Shown one piece after another: positions 19,238 through 25,599 of a stretch of DNA of 55,088 bases. A program made the translations under genes and the position numbers. The notes under the pieces were generated by a model. It was given only the letters and a program-made list of their open reading frames with translations. It made no database searches and was not told the DNA's origin. Positions within the stretch are counted from its first letter, which is position 1. Every line of letters begins with the position of its first letter. Source of the DNA: Prochlorococcus sp. AG-409-L18 (GTDB lineage: Bacteria; Cyanobacteriota; Cyanobacteriia; PCC-6307; Cyanobiaceae). The stretch lies in the NCBI GenBank assembly GCA_003215535.1, contig QCKG01000012.1:1-55088 (forward strand), read 5' to 3'.

Positions 19238-19831
19238 TTAAATTTTTGCGAGGGTAACACGTTCGGGTTGATGTTGATACTTACCTTTTCTGTCGCTATA
19301 GGTTGTTTCACATGGGTCACCTTCAAAGAAAAGAAGTTGACATATACCTTCATTGGCATAAATGCGACAATCTGCTCCTGAACTATTGCTAAATTCAAGT
19401 GTTAGATGACCTTCCCAACTTGCTTCGGCTGGAGTCGTGTTTACGATGATTCCTAGTCGTGCGTAAGTACTTTTCCCAAGACAAATTACAGTTATATTTG
19501 GCGGAACTTTCATTTTTTCTAAGGCCACACCTAACCCATAAGAATGTCCTGGAAGAATGAAGTATTCACCATCTTCATCTTTATGTAATGTTGTTGACTC
19601 TAGGTTCGATGAATTAAACCTCTTGGGATTCATTACTGTCCCAGGAACATGACGAAAAATTAAGAACTCTTTTGATGAAAGTCTAAGATCATATCCATAA
19701 GAAGAACAGCCAAAGCTTAGTACTGGCAGTTCATTTGAGTCTGGCTTTAAGTGTCGAATTAGGCCAGCCTGGAAAGGCACAAGCATACCCGCTTCTGCTT
19801 TTTCATTTATCCAGCGGTCGTTTTTTAGCAT
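19238..19831 (-). CDS. dcd: dCTP deaminase
   Basis: Deaminates dCTP to dUTP, the precursor of dUMP for thymidylate synthesis. The 197-residue protein belongs to the trimeric dUTPase/Dcd superfamily. LGKSTYARLGIIV and TPAEASWEGHLTLEFSN carry the substrate-binding arginine and the catalytic glutamate. It is transcribed with thyX immediately downstream, and its start shares one base with the stop of the cobO-like gene, so dCTP to dUMP to dTMP steps are encoded together. Confidence 0.95.
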   Translation of the reverse strand: MLKNDRWINEKAEAGMLVPFQAGLIRHLKPDSNELPVLSFGCSSYGYDLRLSSKEFLIFRHVPGTVMNPKRFNSSNLESTTLHKDEDGEYFILPGHSYGLGVALEKMKVPPNITVICLGKSTYARLGIIVNTTPAEASWEGHLTLEFSNSSGADCRIYANEGICQLLFFEGDPCETTYSDRKGKYQHQPERVTLAKI

Positions 19832-20442
19832 TAGATCCCTGAGCGCAATTCGGTAACTTGATCGGCCATTGAGGTTATTCGTTCTGGAATAGCTGGGCCA
19901 GTAAGGATGACATCCATGGCAGGTGGGCGTTTTTCAAGAGTGGAGATCAAATCTTCTTCTTTGAGATATCCGAGGCTAATGGCAAGGCCAACTTCTTCTA
20001 AAACCAATTGATCTAGATCACCTTTCAGTAATCGATTTCTACAGATCATCCAGACTTCTTCAACAGCTTTTTCGAGGTTGGTTGTGCTCTCATTCTCGAT
20101 TTGATCAAAGGATGTTTGAGGAAGGCAGCAGGGTATGGATGGCCTTAGCCATTCAAGTCGCCCGCAAAGCTCAACAATTCCATTAGGCCCTTGATTGACG
20201 CCCCCTTTTAGGAACTGAACAATCATCACTTGACTACCCAAGCCGGCTGCCCGTAAGGCTTCACTAAGAACTCCAGAAAAGCTTCCGCGATAAGGCGCTG
20301 TATGAACCTGAAGTTGACCTTCAGGAACAACTAAATGAAGTGATGCCCTATCACTAGTTTGTTCAACAGCCCTTAATGCTGCAGTCCGACCTTTTAGAGG
20401 TTGATCGTTAGAGAGTTGGTTGGGAATCAGGCTCGCTGTCAT
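19831..20442 (-). CDS. cobO: CobO/BtuR-like protein with a degenerate ATP-binding loop
   Basis: Homologue of cob(I)alamin adenosyltransferase CobO/BtuR: the blocks MIVQFLKGG, LVLEEVGLAISLGYL, EKRPPAMDVILTG and ADQVTELR align along the family. The Walker A loop, GNGKGKTT in E. coli BtuR, is replaced by APYRGSFS (about residues 49-56), so the P-loop lysine and threonine are missing. The C-terminal tail found in BtuR after the ELR motif is also absent. I chose the ATG at 20442 (203 residues) over one 6 codons upstream. It heads an operon with dcd and thyX. Adenosyltransferase activity is therefore doubtful; a regulatory or nucleotide-binding role is possible. Confidence 0.82.
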   Translation of the reverse strand: MTASLIPNQLSNDQPLKGRTAALRAVEQTSDRASLHLVVPEGQLQVHTAPYRGSFSGVLSEALRAAGLGSQVMIVQFLKGGVNQGPNGIVELCGRLEWLRPSIPCCLPQTSFDQIENESTTNLEKAVEEVWMICRNRLLKGDLDQLVLEEVGLAISLGYLKEEDLISTLEKRPPAMDVILTGPAIPERITSMADQVTELRSGI

Positions 20443-20580
20443 TAATATTCCAAGAATCAATCAAGATTTTGTTTCTGTAAATCTAGCGGGGTGATGCAGT
20501 TTCACAAGGTTTATGACACTATCCATAGTGCTTGCGCTGCCCTCTGCTCGAGGCTCTTCGGAATTTCTTTCGCGTTCTGT

Positions 20581-21315
20581 ATGCATCCTTCTACTAAGAC
20601 TCGTTTAAATGGCCGCTTACCTGAGGCTTTGAGACCTTTCCAAGTCCAATGGGATCCGATGGGATTTTCTTTGAGTTCTTTGATTGTTCAAACAGGATTT
20701 ACGTCTGTTCTTTGTAGTGTTTGCGTTGAGGAGGGGGTGCCCACCTGGCGAAAAGGTTCTGGCAAAGGTTGGCTGAGTGCTGAGTATCGGCTTTTGCCTG
20801 GATCTACTCCAAAACGGCATTCGAGGGAACTTTCCAAACTTTCAGGAAGGACTCAGGAAATCCAGCGACTTATAGGCCGCTCTCTGAGGGCAGTTCTTGA
20901 TATGGAATTGATAGGAGAAAGGACTTTCTTGATTGACTGCGATGTGATTCAGGCAGACGCAGGTACTAGAACCGCAGCCATTACAGGTTCTTGGATAGCG
21001 TTGCACCGAGCGTGCTCTTGTTTAATTGATCGAGGGGATTTGCCTAGGCAGCCTCTTAGAGGTCAGGTTGCTGCCGTTTCAGTAGGTTTGGTGGAAGGTC
21101 AGCCTTTGTTGGATCTTGATTACAGTGAAGATTCACGAGCAGATGTTGATTTAAATGTAGTTATGGATGATGCAGGGCGTTTCTTGGAGCTTCAGGGCAA
21201 CGCTGAGAGGGCACCTTTTTCAAGGCATAATTTGAATACTCTTCTTGATTTAGCTGAACCTGGTTTGCAGGGTTTACATGTAGCTCAGATTTCTGCTTTA
21301 AGCCAGAAAGGCTGA
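20581..21315 (+). CDS. rph: ribonuclease PH
   Basis: Phosphorolytic 3'-5' exoribonuclease that trims tRNA 3' ends. Recognisable blocks are GSGKGWLSAEYRLLPGST, RTQEIQRLIGRSLRAVLD, ADAGTRTAAITGSW (phosphate-binding arginine) and LDYSEDSRADVDLNVVM (catalytic aspartates). From the ATG at 20581 it has 244 residues, the normal length. The frame is open back to 20491, but the extra 30 residues are not RNase PH-like. It is divergent from the cobO-like gene. I see no loss of catalytic residues. Confidence 0.93.
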   Translation: MHPSTKTRLNGRLPEALRPFQVQWDPMGFSLSSLIVQTGFTSVLCSVCVEEGVPTWRKGSGKGWLSAEYRLLPGSTPKRHSRELSKLSGRTQEIQRLIGRSLRAVLDMELIGERTFLIDCDVIQADAGTRTAAITGSWIALHRACSCLIDRGDLPRQPLRGQVAAVSVGLVEGQPLLDLDYSEDSRADVDLNVVMDDAGRFLELQGNAERAPFSRHNLNTLLDLAEPGLQGLHVAQISALSQKG

Positions 21316-21320
21316 AAACA

Positions 21321-21334
21321 GTCATTATTGCTAC
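21321..21334 (+). promoter_or_regulatory. candidate NtcA-binding site upstream of ntcA
   Basis: GTCATTATTGCTAC matches the NtcA consensus GTA-N8-TAC at five of six positions and satisfies GT-N10-AC. It lies 50 bases before the ntcA ATG. A weak -10-like TAATTA (21352-21357) lies about 17 bases downstream, slightly closer than the usual 20-24. Autoregulation of ntcA is known in other cyanobacteria. The match is suggestive only. Confidence 0.35.
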
Positions 21335-21383
21335 AGGAGTTTAGGGTTTCTCTAATTAGCGTCTTCAAATCTGCTTCGCCGAA

Positions 21384-22124
21384 ATGGCCGGCGTAACCTC
21401 TGGCTTTAGCCGATATGCCCCACCACCGCCTTCTGGGCCAGGGGCTCCCAACTTGATGAAGGGCCAGGAGGTTCCTTCATCAAGGACTCTGCAGGATGTA
21501 ATCCGAGGTCTTGAAGGGGCTAGCACGGAATTAGTTAATAGAGCTAAAACGATCTTTTTCCCTGGTGATCCTGCTGAAAGAGTTTATTTGATAAGAAGGG
21601 GGGCCGTAAGGCTATCCAGAGTTTATGAATCAGGTGAGGAGATCACAGTAGCTTTGCTTCGAGAGAACAGCCTCTTTGGCGTCCTTTCTTTACTTACAGG
21701 TCAGCGGTCAGATCGTTTTTATCATGCAATAGCCTTTACAAGGGTTGAAATGATCACAGCCCCTGCAACATCAGTGAGAAAAGCGATTGAAGATGATACA
21801 ACTGTTGGCTTGCTGCTACTTCAGGGCCTTTCTAGTCGGATTTTACAAACCGAAACCATGATTGAGACTCTTACTCACCGAGATATGTCTTCTCGTTTAG
21901 TGAGCTTTCTACTTGTGCTATGTAGGGATTTTGGACAACCAGGTGAAAGTGGTATCACAATTGATCTTCGTCTTTCACATCAAGCAATTGCTGAGGCAAT
22001 AGGATCAACTCGAGTAACTATTACCAGATTGTTGGGAGATTTACGTAATTCAGGCCTTGTAAAGATTGACCGTAAGAAAATCACGGTCTTGGATCCAATA
22101 GCCTTAGCGAAACGCTTTAACTGA
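21384..22124 (+). CDS. ntcA: global nitrogen regulator NtcA
   Basis: CRP/FNR-family activator that senses 2-oxoglutarate and switches on nitrogen-assimilation genes such as amt and glnA. The cNMP-like sensor domain (about residues 55-160, [20 protein letters not shown]) is followed by a C-terminal helix-turn-helix with recognition helix [21 protein letters not shown]. The length is 246 residues; the extra proline-rich N-terminus ([10 protein letters not shown]) is typical of picocyanobacteria compared with about 223 residues in model strains. A probable target, amt, lies about 14 kb downstream. Confidence 0.97.
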   Translation: MAGVTSGFSRYAPPPPSGPGAPNLMKGQEVPSSRTLQDVIRGLEGASTELVNRAKTIFFPGDPAERVYLIRRGAVRLSRVYESGEEITVALLRENSLFGVLSLLTGQRSDRFYHAIAFTRVEMITAPATSVRKAIEDDTTVGLLLLQGLSSRILQTETMIETLTHRDMSSRLVSFLLVLCRDFGQPGESGITIDLRLSHQAIAEAIGSTRVTITRLLGDLRNSGLVKIDRKKITVLDPIALAKRFN

Positions 22125-22187
22125 TCAATCATTTAATCCAGGTTTCCGACGGGCTGGCTTAAATGAATACACCACCCGCCTTTTGAC

Positions 22188-23183
22188 GTGACAGGTTGGC
22201 TACTGATTTTTATTTTGCTTCTGCTGGGTGGAATCTTGTCCACACTCGGTGATTTGCTTGGTAGTCGCGTAGGGAAAGCAAGACTGAGCATATTTAACTT
22301 AAGGCCACGAAGAACAGCAGTGCTTATAACAGTACTGACCGGGAGTTTGATTAGTTCAATCTCATTTGGCTTTATGTTGTTAGTGAGTAGACAGTTACGA
22401 GTTGGATTATTTGAATTAGATGATCTTCAATCTAAACTTAAAGAGAGTCGACTGGCACTTGCACCGCTTAAGAAAGAGAGGAAAAGGTTAGAGGCCAGAA
22501 TTGATTCTGGCGAGAAAGAGCTAAAACAACTTGAACAAAATCTAATTGCACTGCGAAGTGGAGATGTTGTTCTTAGCAGCGGCCAGCTTTTAGCGATAGC
22601 AACTATTAAGTTGGGCAATGTTGATCAGGCCAAGAAAATCATTGATAAACTTCTGCAGCAAGCAAATCTAGAAGCTTATAGAAGGGTTAGACCAAATGAA
22701 AAGCCAAATAAGCAGATTCTTTTAGTTCCGAAAGAAGATATAAATAGATTAGAGCAAATTATTTCAAAAAAAGGTACTTGGGTCGTTAATTTTCGCTCTG
22801 CTGCAAATGTATTGTTAGGAGAAAAGTTTATTTATGCATTTCCAGAGGTAAGAAGAAATATCACCATAGTTCGGCAAGGTGAGGTAATTAGCTCTACTAT
22901 TTTTGAACCAAAAGATCGAAACTTTGACGAGGTTAGTAGGCGCATTAAATTATTGTTAGCCGCGGCATTGTCAGAGGTAAAGCGTCGGGGGTCTATTGTT
23001 TCTAGACTTCAGTTCGATCCAAGTTCAATCAATCGATTAGGACGAACCTTAATAAAAAGCAAGTCAGGAAGGGTTGAACTAGAAGCAGTCGCAACACAAA
23101 CTAGTGATACTGCAGACCCAGTTTCGGTGAGATTGCAGTTCTCTGGAAAGAATGCCAAAGACCTCGCTAAGTATAAATTATGA
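22188..23183 (+). CDS. DUF3084 family membrane protein with coiled coil
   Basis: A 331-residue protein starting with GTG. Two N-terminal membrane segments (about residues 2-20 and 43-65) flank a basic NLRPRRTAV motif characteristic of DUF3084. They are followed by a coiled coil (about residues 75-125) rich in leucine, lysine and glutamate, then a soluble domain. The family is cyanobacterial and uncharacterised; the topology suggests an inner-membrane protein with a large extra-cytoplasmic or cytoplasmic coiled domain. Its stop overlaps the start of the next gene (ATGA). Confidence 0.85.
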   Translation: MTGWLLIFILLLLGGILSTLGDLLGSRVGKARLSIFNLRPRRTAVLITVLTGSLISSISFGFMLLVSRQLRVGLFELDDLQSKLKESRLALAPLKKERKRLEARIDSGEKELKQLEQNLIALRSGDVVLSSGQLLAIATIKLGNVDQAKKIIDKLLQQANLEAYRRVRPNEKPNKQILLVPKEDINRLEQIISKKGTWVVNFRSAANVLLGEKFIYAFPEVRRNITIVRQGEVISSTIFEPKDRNFDEVSRRIKLLLAAALSEVKRRGSIVSRLQFDPSSINRLGRTLIKSKSGRVELEAVATQTSDTADPVSVRLQFSGKNAKDLAKYKL

Positions 23184-23611
23184 AGATGGTTGTATCTATA
23201 GACCCAGGAAGGGATAAGTGCGGTTTAGTTTTGGCAGATATTGATGAATGTATTGTTTTAGAGGGTAAGGTGGCTTCAAAGGATAAAGTTCAAGAACTTA
23301 TAATATTTTGGATTAAAAATTATAATATAATAACAATTTTTTTAGGAAATGGGACTACTAGCAAACTTTGGGAGAAGTGGTTAAGGGGACAAGCAAATCT
23401 GAAGGTTGTTGAAGAAAAGGGAACGACATTAAGAGCTCGTTATAGATATTTTGAGCTTTGGCCTTTGCCGAGATTATTAAGCTGGATACCAAGAGGGTTG
23501 TTATTGCCTAGAGACCCATTAGATGCAGTCGCAGCTTTGGTTTTGTTGGAGGATCATTTGTATAAGAAGCTTAGTTGGCCCGAAAAACCTGATTTTAGAA
23601 TTTGGACCTGA
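23180..23611 (+). CDS. RNase H-fold protein, RuvC/YqgF-like resolvase family
   Basis: A 143-residue protein beginning VVSIDPGRDKCGLVL, the RuvC/YqgF beta-hairpin motif I with its metal-binding aspartate. It also has a motif II-like TIFLGNG and EEKGTTLRARYRYFE, and ends in an acidic DPLDAVAALVLLED motif that supplies further carboxylates. This is a short cyanobacterial relative of Holliday-junction resolvases and pre-16S rRNA nucleases; which activity it has cannot be told. It is coupled to the DUF3084 gene, and its end overlaps the DUF3146 gene by 17 bases tail to tail. Confidence 0.82.
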   Translation: MKMVVSIDPGRDKCGLVLADIDECIVLEGKVASKDKVQELIIFWIKNYNIITIFLGNGTTSKLWEKWLRGQANLKVVEEKGTTLRARYRYFELWPLPRLLSWIPRGLLLPRDPLDAVAALVLLEDHLYKKLSWPEKPDFRIWT

Positions 23612-23852
23612 CTGTAAATATGTAATCCCCACCAGGTTCTAAATGATAATCAGCTTTTAGTAGAAATCGTAACAGTGCATCTTCAATTAGTGCTTTCCCA
23701 AGAGAAGGTTGAACATTTAATTCGCCACGATCGAATTGCCATGTGAATTGCCATTCAAATCCCCCTGCAGAAACCTCTCCATTGAGAAATTGCTCAGAAA
23801 AACTTTGTCTAAGTATTCTTAGATGTGCTGTCGTTGCAGGAAGTTGACTCAT
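23595..23852 (-). CDS. DUF3146 family protein
   Basis: An 85-residue soluble protein with the DUF3146 pattern: TTAHLRILRQSF, GGFEWQFTWQFDRGEL, a PSLGKALIEDALLRFL helix and the terminal HLEPGGDYIFTVRSKF. The aromatic-rich beta strands suggest a small beta-sheet domain. The function is unknown and the family is restricted to cyanobacteria. It starts 5 bases after the pth stop on the same strand, so it is probably co-transcribed with pth. Confidence 0.85.
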   Translation of the reverse strand: MSQLPATTAHLRILRQSFSEQFLNGEVSAGGFEWQFTWQFDRGELNVQPSLGKALIEDALLRFLLKADYHLEPGGDYIFTVRSKF

Positions 23853-23857
23853 CTTTG

Positions 23858-24469
23858 CTACAAATCTTCTGGTTTAAAGGAATTGATGGAATTACTTGCT
23901 TTCTCTATGCCAAGACGTTGTATAGATTCCAAGCTATGGAGTACTTCATTAGTAACTTTATCTACTAATAGTTCCTCTTTTGCTGTGAAATTCCCTAGTA
24001 CATGAGACACAGTTAGTCTTTTTCGCTCTGATGCAAGCGTGGCTGGAGCTCCAATGCCTATCCTTAGCCGAGAAAAATTCTCGGTACCAAGATGTTGAAT
24101 AGTGCTCCGAAGACCATTGTGCCCGCCTGAGCTGCCTTGTTTCCGTAATCTAAGTCGCCCAAGAGGTAGGTCTATATCATCTACAAGGATTAGTAATTGG
24201 CTAATTTCTAGGTCAAACCAATCCAATGTGGCTCTAATTGCACGTCCACTGTCATTCATAAATGTATTTGGCATAAGTAGTCGAAGGACCCCAGTTCCCA
24301 AAGTTATTTCAGCTAAATATCCATGAAGTTTTTTTCGTTCACGAAAAGCAACACCTTCTTGGTTGGCAAGTTTTTCAAGTGCCATAAATCCAATGTTATG
24401 GCGTGTGTGTTTGTATTTGTTCCCAGGGTTGCCTAGACCTACCAACAACCGAAAATCCTCTGCACTCAT
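23858..24469 (-). CDS. pth: peptidyl-tRNA hydrolase
   Basis: Recycles peptidyl-tRNAs that dissociate from ribosomes. The 203-residue protein has the family blocks VGLGNPGNKYKHTRHNIGF (catalytic histidine), PNTFMNDSG and LVDDIDLPLGRLRLR (catalytic aspartate), then GGHNGLRS. It precedes the DUF3146 gene by 5 bases and follows tatA by about 40 bases on the same strand. Confidence 0.96.
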   Translation of the reverse strand: MSAEDFRLLVGLGNPGNKYKHTRHNIGFMALEKLANQEGVAFRERKKLHGYLAEITLGTGVLRLLMPNTFMNDSGRAIRATLDWFDLEISQLLILVDDIDLPLGRLRLRKQGSSGGHNGLRSTIQHLGTENFSRLRIGIGAPATLASERKRLTVSHVLGNFTAKEELLVDKVTNEVLHSLESIQRLGIEKASNSINSFKPEDL

Positions 24470-24510
24470 GTGGTCAAGTAGGTCGAGGATTATTGGCCTT
24501 CATCGACACG

Positions 24511-24747
24511 TTATTTGTTTTCAGATGAACTTTTCTGCTCAGGTTGCTCTGAAGTTTTTACTTCTGACTCTTCTGTTGACATGGCCTTTTGGATCTCACG
24601 TTCAAATTCGGAGGAGGCTGCTTGAAACCCTTTAAGAGTTTTCCCAAGCGACCGACCAAGTTCTGGAAGTCGCTTTGGACCAAAAACAATAAGAGCCAAA
24701 GCACCAATGACTGCGATTTCAGGCAGGCCAACTCCAAATACATTCAT
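24511..24747 (-). CDS. tatA: twin-arginine translocase subunit TatA/TatE
   Basis: A pore-forming Tat subunit of 78 residues: an N-terminal membrane helix (EIAVIGALALIVFGP), the hinge with the conserved phenylalanine-glycine, an amphipathic helix (LPELGRSLGKTLKGFQAASSEF), and an acidic, disordered tail. The conserved FGP-K-LPELGRSLG motif is intact. It lies between psbH and pth, all on the minus strand. Tat substrates in cyanobacteria include lumenal and periplasmic cofactor proteins. Confidence 0.93.
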   Translation of the reverse strand: MNVFGVGLPEIAVIGALALIVFGPKRLPELGRSLGKTLKGFQAASSEFEREIQKAMSTEESEVKTSEQPEQKSSSENK

Positions 24748-24783
24748 TGATGCTTTCCAGCTCTTTAGAACTGCAGATTGTTT

Positions 24784-24984
24784 TTAAACACCATTCCAAT
24801 CAACGGTGAATCCTTGGAAGAGTAGTGACTGGTTGTAAACCTGGAGCATGATAACCAGAAAAACCAGTAGCAATACTCCAACGAAAGCCATTACAGGAAC
24901 GGCTCCCCAGCCAGGCACAACCTTGCCTTGGCCAGAGTTGCCAATGGATTTAAGAAGACTTCCAAGTGCGGTTTTTTGTCCCAT
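24784..24984 (-). CDS. psbH: photosystem II reaction-centre protein PsbH
   Basis: A 66-residue single-span thylakoid protein: a soluble N-terminus starting [12 protein letters not shown], a conserved [11 protein letters not shown] stretch before the helix ([14 protein letters not shown]), and the terminal GFTVDWNGV. It supports QA/QB electron transfer and photosystem II assembly. It lies head to head with psbN, 86 bases apart, the conserved cyanobacterial and plastid arrangement. Confidence 0.97.
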   Translation of the reverse strand: MGQKTALGSLLKSIGNSGQGKVVPGWGAVPVMAFVGVLLLVFLVIMLQVYNQSLLFQGFTVDWNGV

Positions 24985-25070
24985 GACGAAGCTTTGGCCT
25001 CATTTAATGATGGAGTTTCGATATTGTATGAGACTTGCCCCTTTAATGAACGACCCTGTCGAAAGTTTTG

Positions 25071-25211
25071 ATGGAAATAGCTTCACCAGCTTTGTGGATG
25101 GCAGTAACAATGCTGACCATCTTGTTTGGCCTCACAGGCTTTGGCATCTACACGTCTTTTGGCCCACCTGCTAGGCGACTAGATGACCCTTTCGACGATC
25201 ATGACGATTGA
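25071..25211 (+). CDS. psbN: PsbN (photosystem II assembly protein)
   Basis: A 46-residue protein with an N-terminal membrane helix (MAVTMLTILFGLTGFGIYTSFG) and the highly conserved PPARRLDDPFDDHDD tail. PsbN is not a photosystem II subunit but is needed for its assembly and repair in plastids. It is transcribed divergently from psbH. Confidence 0.96.
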   Translation: MEIASPALWMAVTMLTILFGLTGFGIYTSFGPPARRLDDPFDDHDD

Positions 25212-25412
25212 GGATGATTTGATTGTTATTTCCTCCCAAAGTCTAGTTAGGTACTTGTTTCTCCTAGGGGAGTAAGGCCTCTAGAAGCAAACTTTGCGAC
25301 TTAGAAACATTTCAATCCACCCCAATCAAAGGGTGTTCTCCCACCTTTTGATAGTGATTTGGCTGTTTTGCCTCATAAGATGATGTCGATTCCATAGATG
25401 TGGTCGGTATTC

Positions 25413-25541
25413 ATGCTTGCCCTAAAGATCTCCGTTTACACGGTCGTCTTCTTTTTCATTACGGTCTTTCTGTTTGGCTTCTTGGCTAGCGATCCCACTC
25501 GAACTCCAGCCAGGAAGGATCTTGAGGGTCCTCAAGACTGA
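25413..25541 (+). CDS. psbI: photosystem II reaction-centre protein PsbI
   Basis: A 42-residue single-helix subunit beginning [15 protein letters not shown], with the conserved [16 protein letters not shown] motif at the end of the helix. PsbI binds near D1 in early assembly intermediates. About 200 bases separate it from psbN; they contain two small hairpins without a T tract (one with CTCC/GGAG arms near 25262) and a -10-like CATAAGAT at 25374-25381. Confidence 0.96.
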   Translation: MLALKISVYTVVFFFITVFLFGFLASDPTRTPARKDLEGPQD

Positions 25542-25599
25542 TCGTTTTGGATTGAAACCTCTTTAAGTCACACCACACACTGGTCTGGGTTGATCCAGT

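Noticed and set aside
20491-20580. 30-residue N-terminal extension of RNase PH
   Set aside because: RNase PH homology begins at the ATG at 20581. The extra segment is cysteine-rich and unlike the family.
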